DNA from: Hypomyces perniciosus
Lineage: Eukaryota; Ascomycota; Sordariomycetes; Hypocreales; Hypocreaceae
Reading direction: 5' to 3'
Assembly (NCBI GenBank): GCA_008477525.1
Contig: SPDT01000001.1
Coordinates: 62,001 to 126,000, forward strand
Length of the DNA: 64,000 bases
Under the pieces are notes generated by a model. The model did no database searches. It had not been told where the DNA came from and saw only the letters and a list, made by a program, of their open reading frames with translations. Below, one piece after another: positions 1 through 9,514 of this stretch; position 1 is the stretch's first letter; each line of letters opens with the position of its first letter. The position numbers and the translations under genes were made by a program.

Positions 1-675
1 TGGCTGTCTAAAACATCATCAGTCTTATAAGCACGTTCGATCTCTGGCATTGGGTCGACTAGGCGAGCGAAGTGCACCCTTTTTGCAGACTTACAGTAAG
101 CTCGGTAACGTCCTGCGTACATTCGAAGTAGCCAAAGACTCCAGATCCACAAGCATGTACCATGCCTAGATACCAAAACGTCAGTCAAACTACTGGTTGG
201 AGCTGTGAGGAATGGTTGACCCACGTTCTAAGTTCTTGGATCGATTGAAATGTTGTTGCTTCCTTGTCCAACGTTAATCGCATGACTTGAAACTGAACAC
301 TGAATTATTCACATACTGGAAGAGAAATACATCGCTGGTGACCGGGATGCCACCGACTGTTTTGCTATGTGCCCTGCACATATGTCTGTCAATCGGGTGA
401 TGCTCATTGGGCCAACCCACCACTCACGGATCAGGAAATGGGATGCCTTCATTGTTAGTGAAGTAAGCCCCATCATCTTCTCGTTTGCCACTAGATACAG
501 CACCAGAGACTTTAGCGATAATGTCCGCAGGTCCTTCATTTGCGCTTTGCATGTGGCTCATGCGAGGTGGGCGGCGCTCGCCCTTGATCTCTGCGCTGAT
601 GGCCGCAGCTGTCGCCTTCAGCGGATGCTTGCGAGGGTCGAGTTGGTTAGTGTTGTCGCTCATCTTGACTATCAC
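1..675 (-). CDS. Catalase, N-terminal part, cut by the window edge
   Basis: Haem catalase that breaks down hydrogen peroxide. Five exons can be read on the minus strand: 428-675, 317-373, 225-262, 95-165 and 1-7, with GT-AG introns of 54, 54, 59 and 87 nt. The joined product reads YFTNNEGIPFPDP, then GGIPVTSDVFLF, KQQHFNRSKNLER and MVHACGSGVFGYFE, the conserved N-terminal catalase block. The active-site His is in the MVHACGSG stretch. The frame is open throughout. Two ATGs are possible, at 675 and 663; the second has A at -3 and begins MSDNTNQ, so it may be the real start. No N-terminal secretion signal is visible, so an intracellular or peroxisomal enzyme is likelier than a secreted one. The haem-binding Tyr and C-terminus lie outside the window, so intactness of the whole gene is unknown. 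Confidence 0.9.
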
Positions 676-1399
676 CTATGATACACTCTTGGGATAAGAA
701 TATCTCGAAACAGTTTGAGGTTCTTGGGCTTGTGTAAGAAACTCAGTGTTGCAGCAGCGTTCACTGTCTGCTTATAATAGTGTCAATGCTGCACACGATC
801 CATCTTGACATGTGATTCATGATCTGCAACATACAGTATACACTGTAATCTTTCTATCATCAACATTTGATGACCTGTTGTGGCTGTTCGTCTACATGAT
901 GACGCCGTAACAATTACGTTCTCTATATCTGCGAACTTGCTAAGGTTGACGAATCTGCGGCCCATACTGATAACTGCCGAAATCTTTCGGTGATGCTCAC
1001 TCAGGGCACATTGATACATATAAAAGTGTAATGTCTCTTTGGGAAACTTGTGTTCCTGTCTCCGCGAGCGGATACACTGCGGTCCATCGTCGGCTGATGG
1101 CATCGTGGATCTTGGCTGGCAAGCTATACGAGGTGCACCCAGACCTTTTTCTCACCGTCCCTCACAAACAACACGTCTTTTCGATGACGACAGAGCTTCA
1201 TGCCGCCACCGTCTGGTTTTACGGGTAAACGGCGCATAGAAAATCCCATGCGTCTCATATTTAAGTTCGTCGACATCGTAGATATCAGACTGACGTAAAG
1301 TCGTGCTAATTCAACGTGAAGGGGTAACATACTTGGATCTTTCAACTATCTTCAATAAATCCCAATTTAGCCGCGTTAAGCATATTTGGCCCCCTCGGC
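676..1399. other. Intergenic, no gene seen
   Basis: Only short unsupported open frames lie here. It presumably holds the upstream region of the catalase gene. Confidence 0.6.
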
Positions 1400-2633
1400 T
1401 CCCTCGGCTCAGTCTTACATCATCTGCCGCGAAACTGTCCCGACATGTTTGCATCACGGCCGTGGACGGTCAAACGGGGTTTCTCGTCGCCGAGCTTCTC
1501 CTGAAGGAGGGCAAATTCTCTCGGCGGATGACTAGCCTCACCGGCCTGACCATGAACTCGTTGTCTCCCAAGGCTGAAGAACTTGGAAGAGCTCGGCGCA
1601 AATAACGTTCTCCATGAACAGGGTCGGCCCTCAAGAAGATTGGGTGCGATACTATCTGGCTCATTCCTCCTGCTCATCGCGAAAAGTTCGACATCACCCT
1701 TGAACTTGCAAATACGGCAAAGAAGGCTGGAGTGTCCAACATAATGCTCCTCATCTCGGCTGGCTGTAACTATGCCGATCCAGTGAAACAGCCACGTCTG
1801 AGGGAGTTCATCAACATAGAGAGCCTGGTTTTGGCAAGCAAAGGTGAATCAGATACGCCACTTGGCCATTCGCCCTGCGTCATTCGGTACATTCTATTCT
1901 CTTGGCATGCGTGCTATTAGTCTCAAGTAGATGCTAAGGTCTTCAGCGCTGGCTTCTATGCAGAAAATCTGCTGCTCTATTCAAGCAAAGGCTGGGGGCA
2001 TTCTTCCCCTGCCGATAGGAGAGACCATAAAGTCGCGCCAGTTGCATTAGGCGTGTGCATGAATACTCCTGTGATCAGAAGATTGCTCGCTGAGATAGGT
2101 ATTTAATAGGATGTTGCTCATGTCGCGGCTCATGTTCTCTCAGGCAAAGGCAAGCACGGGTTTGATGATAGACATCGCGGTCAAATGATGGTTGTTATGT
2201 ACCGGTAGGACTCAAGAGCCTGATAAACAGCCTCGCTGGCATTAGTGAGGAGAACTCATGCTAAACAATCCCGGGCAGGCCCAATGTTGTGTGCTGGAAA
2301 GGAGCTAGCCCAAGCTGCCGGCAAAGCCATTGGAACCAAGATGGAATTTGAGAACATATCCGAGTAAGTCCTGCCAGTCAACCAAAGGAAGTCCATAGAC
2401 TCAGGTAAACTTCCAGGGCTGAGGCGAAGAGAGTGTTGGCGACCCAATCGGAAAGCGACGAATCGGAGAAGGAGCACATCCTCGAATACTACAGTCTAGT
2501 TCGTGAGGGCAAGACAAATTACATTGCCACCACCGCATTTCACGACGTCATAGGAGTTCATCCAGATGACTTTTTCAAAATGTATGCCACCGACTTTCGA
2601 CCACGAAAGAGGGCGAGGCAAGGGGGTTCTTAA
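1400..2633 (+). pseudogene. NmrA-like NAD(P)-binding protein, decayed
   Basis: Translation in changing frames follows an NmrA-type Rossmann protein from near its start (VCITAVDGQTGFLVAELLL, the nucleotide-binding loop) through NIMLLISAGCNYADP and ENISEAEAKRVL to the end (EYYSLVREGKTNYIATTAFH). NmrA-like proteins are short-chain-dehydrogenase relatives that usually act as redox sensors or reductases. The frame breaks at least four times: near 1589 (extra T), near 1620, near 1985 and near 2027 (missing base). Old intron positions still show, for example about 1888-1951 and 2363-2403. No start codon fits the first block. The scattered indels across one conserved gene indicate a true pseudogene. 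Residual similarity stays high, so the decay looks fairly recent. Confidence 0.8.
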
Positions 2634-2982
2634 GCAAAAGCTGCCCCTAAGAAGACTGGATGAAACTTGGGTAGAGAAAGCCTGGCTAGAGTTGTCACGT
2701 AGTGCAAAATTGGATTTCAATGCGCATCACTTGTGAGTCAAGCAAGCTGTTCATCTGTTGAGAAACGAAAGTAGCCTTGGTGGGCAGTGTGTACATCGAG
2801 TTGTCATTTCAATGCTGATTATCGACCTGAAAACTGGAAACTGAAAATCACATTGATTCAAAATCTCCGGCTAAAAAAGCAATTGAGTGTTATGCAAGTT
2901 GTCAAGCCCAGACTCCGAATACTTCATTGACCAGGTCCCATCATGGTGCCCAATTCAACATTAATTCAGGTTTGATGATGAT
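2634..2982. other. Intergenic, nothing seen
   Basis: Spacer between two convergent coding ends. No structure recognised. Confidence 0.5.
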
Positions 2983-3290
2983 TTATTTCTTTTCACCTTG
3001 CTGAAGCGTGCCAGGATTATGGGCCACATTGTGCCCATGTTGATCAGCAAAGAGCACCTAAAAATATCAGTTGATTGAATGCGGAATGGGTTGACGACGA
3101 GACAACATATACTCGCCTTTGGAGGGTTCTTCACGCCTGCATCTTTTGCTTCTTGTTCGGTAGTAACGACTCTCTCTACCTTGCCTTCGTGTCTGCCACC
3201 CCGAAAGCGTGTCCAAACATTGTCACCCTCTTTAATTAGTTCTGAATTCTTATCTTTGACCTCCGAAGATATTTTCGTTTCTAACCTCAA
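2983..3290 (-). CDS. Small Tudor-type hypervirulence-associated protein (DUF2945)
   Basis: Small basic protein with the DUF2945 / hypervirulence-associated Tudor fold, found in fungi and bacteria; its molecular role is not established. Exon 1 (3117-3290) gives EVKDKNSELIKEGDNVWTRF, then RGGRHEGKVERVV and VKNPPK. Exon 2 (2983-3057) gives VLFADQHGHNVAHNPGTLQQ and ends in TAA. The joint is phase 0 across a 59-nt intron with a GC donor (GCGAGT) and TAG acceptor. The 5' end is the problem: the frame runs open upstream to a stop without any ATG, and the codon where relatives begin (before SSEVKDKN) is ATA. Either a short upstream exon supplies the start, or the start codon has mutated from ATG to ATA. 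The family call is firm; expression is uncertain. Confidence 0.75.
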
Positions 3291-3793
3291 GATGAATGCC
3301 GAAGGTTCTTGTGCTGATATAGTCTCTATAGACGGAGGGGTGGCATGGGGATGCTCTGTTTAAATTAACTACGTTTGATCACCCGATTACACAATATTTA
3401 TCTACATAATACGATACTGTGGAATACAGACCAACATTAACGTCGTTGCAGTTGACCACTGACGTCATAATTACTATTCAGTGACATTTATGCATGACCA
3501 TTGCCACCGAGAGCAGATGAGCCAGAGGATAAGCAATAATAAATTAACGAGATCGTCGATGTCATTACTATGGCATACATATTGTCACCGGTCGGGGAGT
3601 CATGGTTGCGTACACGCATGACGACGGGATTTTGATGTCACATCATTTGTGGAACGTAGGTTTAGGTCAGTATACGAGATCAGTTGGTGGTAGATATGTA
3701 TAAGTATCCCGAATCTGTCTGGTTTAGACAAATAGAAACAGACCTTCTCGCGTTGCTAGTTATACTTTCGTACCGAATCCGACCTGATCAGTC
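3291..3793. other. Divergent intergenic region
   Basis: AT-rich spacer between the Tudor-type gene (minus) and con-6 (plus). It must contain the con-6 promoter and may hold a missing first exon of the Tudor-type gene. No specific site could be assigned. Confidence 0.5.
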
Positions 3794-4231
3794 ATGGCAG
3801 ATCAAGACGATTATAGCGATATCCCCAAGGAAGTTCCACCAGAGGAGGACTATGTTACCGACCCCGATAATGTTGCTCGAGGTCACAAAGCCGCAATAGC
3901 CAATCCAAGTTAAGGCACCGACAGAGAATTTCAGGCTTGATCTGACAATAGGTTTTTAGATGTTTCGGAACGGGCAAAAGAGCATTCCCGTTACGTTCTG
4001 CAAAATGAGTTTGGGGAACCCTACCGAGGCTCAGACAAGGGTAATCGTCAAGCAAGTGACAAGAAGACAAAGGATCCAGGTAATGTGTAAGGAAGACTAA
4101 AAATCGATAGATTGTGCGCCACTGCTAACAGCAGTAGTGCTCGCGGATTGAAGGCCAGTATAAGTAATCCTGGAGTCTCCGAGGAGGCTAAAGAAAATGC
4201 CAAAAATAGGCTGGAAGAAGGCCGATTCTGA
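3794..4231 (+). CDS. con-6: Conidiation-specific protein 6
   Basis: Small hydrophilic protein of the Con-6 family, abundant in conidia; loss has little visible phenotype in Neurospora and the biochemical role is unknown. Three exons: 3794-3908, 3960-4086 and 4138-4231, with introns 3909-3959 and 4087-4137, both GT-AG and both 51 nt. The product begins MADQDDYSDIPKEVPPEEDY and carries two copies of the family repeat: DPDNVARGHKAAIANPNVSE and DPGNVARGLKASISNPGVSE. The second repeat is followed by EAKENAKNRLEE and a TGA stop. All phases agree and no lesion is seen. It sits head-to-head with the Tudor-type gene and upstream of a CHZ-like gene on the same strand, so this end of the window groups several spore or stress proteins. 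Regulation by conidiation is expected from the family, not visible in the sequence. Confidence 0.93.
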
Positions 4232-4793
4232 TCCGGGAAGACGATTGAGAACGACGGTTGTTTATGGTTGTCTACTCTACTAGTAGCAAATCAATGTAAT
4301 CAATGAAAACACTAAAGCATCGCTACCGTTTGATGAATTTTAGATTCTGATTGTGGTTTCCGGGCGTGATTGGCAAGGTCGTTCAATAAGACGAAAGGGG
4401 CGCTTGATCTCACTTGCAAGACTGTTTAGAGACTGTATCCCATTCCCAGCTCAATTATTATTACGCCACTTGTCACAGTCTGAGTTAGGTTGATGAGCCC
4501 TGGTTTGCAATAAAGTAGTTGCTGGCGCATGACGTTTATAGTTTTATCCTCGATCGAGGCATAGGCCCTTGAGTGCTTTTCCATGTACGAGGTCATCTTG
4601 ACTCGTGAAGCATCACGTATGCGTCACCTCCGAATCATAAACTGATACTCACTTCAGTTCAACATATAACTGCTGGTAAAGAGCGTGGTAATTAACAATA
4701 ATTCTCTATGTTCAATTTCACAAAATTTCGAATCATTTAAACTTGAAGTTCTTCCAACGTAAAATATTCTGTCACGTCGGGAATAAACTGAAA
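4232..4793. other. Intergenic, no gene seen
   Basis: AT-rich spacer between two same-strand small genes. It should contain the promoter of the downstream acidic protein; no motif stands out. Confidence 0.5.
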
Positions 4794-5187
4794 ATGTCGA
4801 AATCATCGTGGGCTCAGACCGACGACAAAGATGCCAATGTCCCATTCGACTCCGACGCACCGGAAGAACAAGTCCAAGACAACTCCTATATGACCGATAA
4901 GCAAAGCGAAGAGCCGATTCCGGTGCAAGGTGATAACGAGCCAGTCGAAGACCCGATGAATGCAGAATCTGCAGACTCCAACGGACAACTAGGTATCTTG
5001 AAACAACATCCATCATAGACACATAGAATTGGAAACATCTTAAGCATGCAGGGACTAACTTACCACAGAGCAGGACGAGAGAGAGGCAATCGACGAGTCG
5101 AATATCATCGACGAAAGGACACGGCATGCCAAGCCGAGAGGCTCATATGAGGAGCCAGGGGACGAGAAGTTGGGGTTGACTGAATAA
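4794..5187 (+). CDS. Small acidic protein, histone-chaperone CHZ-like
   Basis: Predicted 105-residue, very acidic, lysine-poor protein. Exon 1 is 4794-4992 and exon 2 is 5069-5187, joined in phase 1 across a 76-nt intron (GTATCT...CACAG). The first half begins MSKSSWAQTDDKDANVPFD and has no hydrophobic segment; the second half contains the motif EAIDESNIIDERTRHAKPRG. This resembles fungal proteins annotated with the CHZ histone-chaperone domain, which handle H2A.Z-H2B dimers, but the match rests on a short motif. A disordered stress protein is the main alternative. The ATG at 4794 has A at -3; an upstream in-frame ATG at 4743 would add 17 residues that do not look like the family. The gene is intact. 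Confidence 0.6.
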
Positions 5188-6106
5188 GTAGATTGAGGTT
5201 GATTCCAATGCAAACCTGCTGTATTGCATTCTCTGCCTTGTTTTTTCCCCTGCAGTAGCGGGGTAAGCTATGCATGCTGTTTGAGCCTTGCAAAATCTAT
5301 CCTCTACTTTTTCCTCCTGGTACTATTTCTCTGCGGGTTTCGTGGGGGTTAGTAGCAAGTGAACATGAAGCTCCTTTCCTCATGTGCTCAGTGTTTTATC
5401 TTCAGTTGCTGAAGCGGTGCCTGCTTTCTATGGCACGAGTTGTTTGGTCTAAGTTGCTGGGATTCGTAGGGATAAAGGGTTAGTTCCTCCTTTGCGGTTA
5501 GGTCATCTGAGACAAATGAGACGGTGAACTTGCTATCGACTGCGAAATCGACATTTGGGTACAGAGATCACTGTTGGATTCATTTGGAAGTTGCTGCGTG
5601 GCCTCTGTAGCCGGTAAAAAGCCTGATCGCGTTACGCGTCTCGGCATCCTCATTTGGACGGTGCATCAGATCATTCTCGCTCGACTCTATGGCTTTATCT
5701 TCATAGATGGCGATGCGGTGCATATGCGCGCTCAGTATCGTCTGTTGGGAGAGTCATCAGCGCATTTATTTTCCGTCATTTCTGTCGACCTTCTAGTACT
5801 CGAGATCTCTTTCAATTTTTTCATCATGGACGAGTGGCGCATGTATATTCTATAAGGAAAAAGCTGCTAATAACTACCGCGTCCTCACCCTCAAAATCCG
5901 AATCATCGAACTCCCAACATCCAGGGTCTCCAAGTTCCAATACCCCAATGGTCAAAATCCGCAAGAGGTGGGGGAGTGTGAATGGCCGCTCGTACAGGCT
6001 GGCTATCCAATGAAACCGAGATAATAGGAGCAGGTTTGCCGATTTTCAGTCCCCGCGTTGGGCGACGAGATGCATCTCCCGCTCATTGTTGATCATCCCA
6101 TCGTCC
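5188..6106. other. Gene-poor stretch with a faint repeat copy
   Basis: About 5372-5455 resembles the end of the dispersed repeat found at 51.6 and 63.5 kb (shared block near GCTGAAGCGGTGCCTGC). The open frames at 5574-6013 match nothing I know and are not called. Confidence 0.4.
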
Positions 6107-6690
6107 AACTCTCCCCTGTAAAAATTCTCCCGCGCTAGCAGCTGTTATGGCTTGTTAGCGGAGCGGGGTATTTTGCAGGACCTACTGGCCTGTCTCTCCG
6201 CTAGGGCTTATCGGGTCCTAACAGCGCACAAAGAAGGAATTCGGAGAGCTTCACCTTCCTCGAGAGCTGGCCACAAATTCTGCGCAGCTCTGCTGCCAAC
6301 ACGTTACCTCGTAAGAGGCATAGCCAACACATCGTCTCGCAAGCCTCGGCCTGCCCTGAACCACTTGCTAGACCTCATAGAGGGCTCAGCAGCCAACACT
6401 CAGGTTTTTCCCCTCTACAAGGAAGGTTTTTCATCCTAGTGCCTAAATCCTAAGGCCCTAGACCTCGAATCATTTCCTTTATCCAGCGAAACGTCGCGAA
6501 CGGCTATAAGGTTAACACCTCCAGCTATTTTCTAGCAGCTTACTGGCCAGCTAGGCCGGTCCTGGGCTAACAGGACCACGTGGAGGTGACCCAATATCTT
6601 AGCGATAAAGACCTTGGCTGGCTCCTACCGACCTATTGCCCAGACGTAGCTTCTTGTATCTAGATAATTAGTGGTAAAAATTAAAAGAAT
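6107..6690 (+). mobile_element. LINE-tail-like repeat, copy A
   Basis: From CCAACTCTCCCCTGTAAAAA near 6110 to the AT-rich end near 6690 the sequence follows the inverse of 18451-19114 nearly block for block, including the block before the Cys-poor frame SSRAG, the segment CAGCGAAACGTCGCGAACGG and the end CCTACCGACCTATTGCCCAG. The last two blocks also occur in the 3' end of the LINE fragment at 17556-18450. This copy lacks the outer left end seen in the other one. It stops about 45 bp from the 3' end of the BTB gene. Its 95-codon open frame has no recognisable domain. I read it as a non-autonomous or 5'-truncated piece of a Tad1-type LINE family. Confidence 0.65.
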
Positions 6691-6734
6691 CTCCTACCGT
6701 CCGACAACCGTCTCCATGCCTATCGGACAAGACT

Positions 6735-8180
6735 TCACACTTCAAAGCCATAGCGAACAAATGAATATATAGTCTTGAGCTCGTCCATGCGCTTCTCGAA
6801 GCGCTTCAGGTTATCCCTGCTGTACAACTCGGGGTTGAGTTTTAGGAATTTTTTGCACTCGTTATGGTCGAGGAACGAATTTGGATTTCCGGAGCCGAGA
6901 GTCCGGTACGCTCGGCCGACTGATGTGAGGGGCGGTACCGAGGGAGGAGTAGGCGGGACCGCGGGACGGTGATCGCGAGAGCTCGGACGGTTCCGGTATT
7001 CAGGAGGCGGCTGTGGGGTGGTGTTATCGGCGAGCCATTGGCGGAAGAGACTGGTTGCGAGCCAGTCGAGGTAGTTGTTGTTGGGATTCACGCACTCGCC
7101 TCTGGTAGTGTTGAGGTTCAAGCGGAACAGACGGCCTTCCACGCGGCTGACTGTCTCCTCTAGCTCGTCCACCTTGTCCTCGATGATGTCCAGCACGATA
7201 TCGGGCATGGTAGCGCGGAGGCTGCGCTCGCCAGCGGGCCACTGGCCGACCACATGGATGAGCGCTTCCTGGAATATGACTTTGCTGCGGGCTAGGTAGC
7301 CGAGGCGCAGGTAGGAAATGGGGTACTTGGCAATCTGCTTCCACAAACGGGACTGGAACTGCAATAGGTGGTGGTCGACCCGGGGTCCAACGACGGCTAG
7401 AGCATCGTATTGGTCGGCTAGTGTTAGTAGGCTCTTGCACTGGACATATGCGTCTGCAACATTGATGCCGTCAAGCACGGGTGGGTAGTTGTAGAATATG
7501 CGGAAGAGGTTGTCGTAATCGCGGATTAGGTCTTGATCGTCTTGCGAGAGAGGCTGCGGCGCTACGCTCAGGCTCATGACAGACCGAGAGAAGTCGCGCT
7601 TAGAATTGGACGAGTGCGAGTAGCTTCTAGCCTTGTGGTGAGAGCTTGAAGATCTAGAGCCGGAACCGAATATGGATGACGCCGTTGGCCGTGAATCGTC
7701 TGGGTGAGACTCATCCCTCTGCACTAGCATAGGAATATCGTCGTCCCCTGCTCCTGGATCCAGCTCATACCTCCACCTCCTCCTTGGTGCTGTAACAGCG
7801 GCACTGGCCATCCTGTCAGAGTCACCATCCATAGTCGAAGATGCTGAATCATCCCCGATCCGAGCCAGCTCATCCCCACCGGGCAGCAAGGGCTGCGCAC
7901 GCGACCACTCGGACGATGTGCTTGCCTCGAAGAAGCTGCTGCAGCGGGTTAGGGTATGGCGGTGCAGCAGGTATCGGACCTCGGCGGGGCCAGCGCGAAT
8001 GAGGATCTCGACATCGCCGCTATGAGAGAAGACGGGGAACTCATTCTGCGATATGTATGAGCTCGTGCCTCCGGCATGGGAGCGGTTGTAGCGCTTGGTC
8101 CGCGAGAGAGAGGGACGAGAGACAACGGAGGAGGCGCCACGGATGGTGAGCGAGGACACGGGTTCTGGTTGGGAGACCAT
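6735..8180 (-). CDS. BTB/POZ-domain protein, 481 aa
   Basis: Single-exon gene starting at an ATG (8180) and ending in TGA. A BTB-like core lies at about residues 45-95 (FSHSGDVEILIRA, then YLLHRHTLTRCSSFFEA), followed by a long low-complexity linker rich in Ser and Asp (residues 95-215), and a helical region from about 215 to 400 that resembles the C-terminal half of fungal BTB proteins (SRVEGRLFRLNLNTTRGECV). BTB domains dimerise and often act as adaptors for cullin-3 ubiquitin ligases or in transcription; for this subfamily the role is unknown. The frame is intact over 1.4 kb. It is divergent from the TilS-like gene across a 1.3-kb spacer. Confidence 0.8.
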   Translation of the reverse strand: MVSQPEPVSSLTIRGASSVVSRPSLSRTKRYNRSHAGGTSSYISQNEFPVFSHSGDVEILIRAGPAEVRYLLHRHTLTRCSSFFEASTSSEWSRAQPLLPGGDELARIGDDSASSTMDGDSDRMASAAVTAPRRRWRYELDPGAGDDDIPMLVQRDESHPDDSRPTASSIFGSGSRSSSSHHKARSYSHSSNSKRDFSRSVMSLSVAPQPLSQDDQDLIRDYDNLFRIFYNYPPVLDGINVADAYVQCKSLLTLADQYDALAVVGPRVDHHLLQFQSRLWKQIAKYPISYLRLGYLARSKVIFQEALIHVVGQWPAGERSLRATMPDIVLDIIEDKVDELEETVSRVEGRLFRLNLNTTRGECVNPNNNYLDWLATSLFRQWLADNTTPQPPPEYRNRPSSRDHRPAVPPTPPSVPPLTSVGRAYRTLGSGNPNSFLDHNECKKFLKLNPELYSRDNLKRFEKRMDELKTIYSFVRYGFEV

Positions 8181-9514
8181 GGGGGATCAAGGGTATTCGC
8201 GAGTGACGCTCAATTTGGAGGAAGAGGAGGAGGAGGTTGCCGTCGTCTTCGCTGTTGTTATTGTTATGATGACTGCGAAGGGTCACGATCTGGAGGGTGG
8301 CGTCTCGAGCTGCATCTAAGCATGTAGGCCAAATGCGTGGAGGTGGGGGATTGTCGCAGGTAAAGTTGATAGCGGACTTGTCGTACCTGCGACAGAGAAG
8401 AGCTGAGACGCTGGCTGCCCAATTGACGCAACTGCGCAGAAGCAGGAATACTGTTGTCTGGTGTCTTCACCAAAGATGCGACGGAAAAAAAAAGTGAAGG
8501 AGAACAAAGTAACGTCCAGGATTAAGGAGAAGGTCGTGCGCATGTAGCAGCAGCCAGCTGAAGGCAGACTTGGTGGGACAGTGACTCCAGGAGAGGGACG
8601 TCGTTCATCATTCCTCGGCGCCTGCAGTTCGCCTTGCCATGCACACCAACTATTAACTAAAGCCGGCCGCCTGTAGCTCGGGTGGCAACGGACAAATCAG
8701 CGGCCGCAACAGGCCCTGCGCAGCACTAAGCTTTGCTGGTCCAGTGGCCCAGTGCTTTTTTTTTGCCTTCTCTAGGGCTGTTTACAGGCCCTCTCTTGCT
8801 GCAGATCCACTGGACCACATGCCCCAGTGCCGCAGATGTGCATGCAGACACGCAAACACGACAAAGGATGGTGACGATGGTCAAGCGGACGCTGGGGACC
8901 ACTCGTTCGTGCTTTTTGTTCTGCGCCGTCCAGTGGGTATCGGTGGAGTGTTTGGCTGTTTGTCAACTTTGCTGCCTTTAGCCGGTTTGCTTCTCAGGAC
9001 AAGCATCTCAATCTCATCTCTGGTGTCTTACGTGCTGAAGAGACAACGCCACTCGGACAGACGCTGCTACCAACGCAACGGACTCTCAGTTGTTTCGATT
9101 GAACGAATGCAGCATCCGGTCTATCCAGAACCGTAGAAAATATTTTTAGACCACACACTGAAAGACAGTGTTGTGTGACACCACGGTCGGATCCACCAAC
9201 CGATTGGCTGTCACGACACACACTTGTTGATAACAGAGACAGGTCCTGTGATGGTCTCTCGTGATCCAATCCATCACAAGTTGCCTGCCCCCCTTTCGGT
9301 AAAACACCGGCTTGTAGAGCTCCCCTGTCCCGCCCCCACCAACCCCACGCCAGACAAACAGCTTCAAACTTGAAGCTCTGTTGCTTGCATCTTCACCTTC
9401 ACTTTTACCTTCACCAACAAGTGAAACATCCCCCCACTCCAACCTCTCCTTCATGGCACCGCCGTGACCACAATCACCGTGGCGTCAACAGCTGCAGCAC
9501 ACGATGGAGTGGGC
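8181..9514. other. Divergent intergenic region, 1.3 kb
   Basis: Spacer between BTB (minus) and the TilS-like gene (plus); it should carry both promoters. It has pyrimidine-rich and short repeated blocks such as CCAGTGG...CCCAGTGC near 8740 and again near 8822, and a run of ten T at about 8756. No gene is supported. Confidence 0.5.

Noticed and set aside
5574..6013. Open frames of 93-119 codons on the plus strand
   Set aside because: No domain, no intron signals and no conserved block; looks like chance reading.
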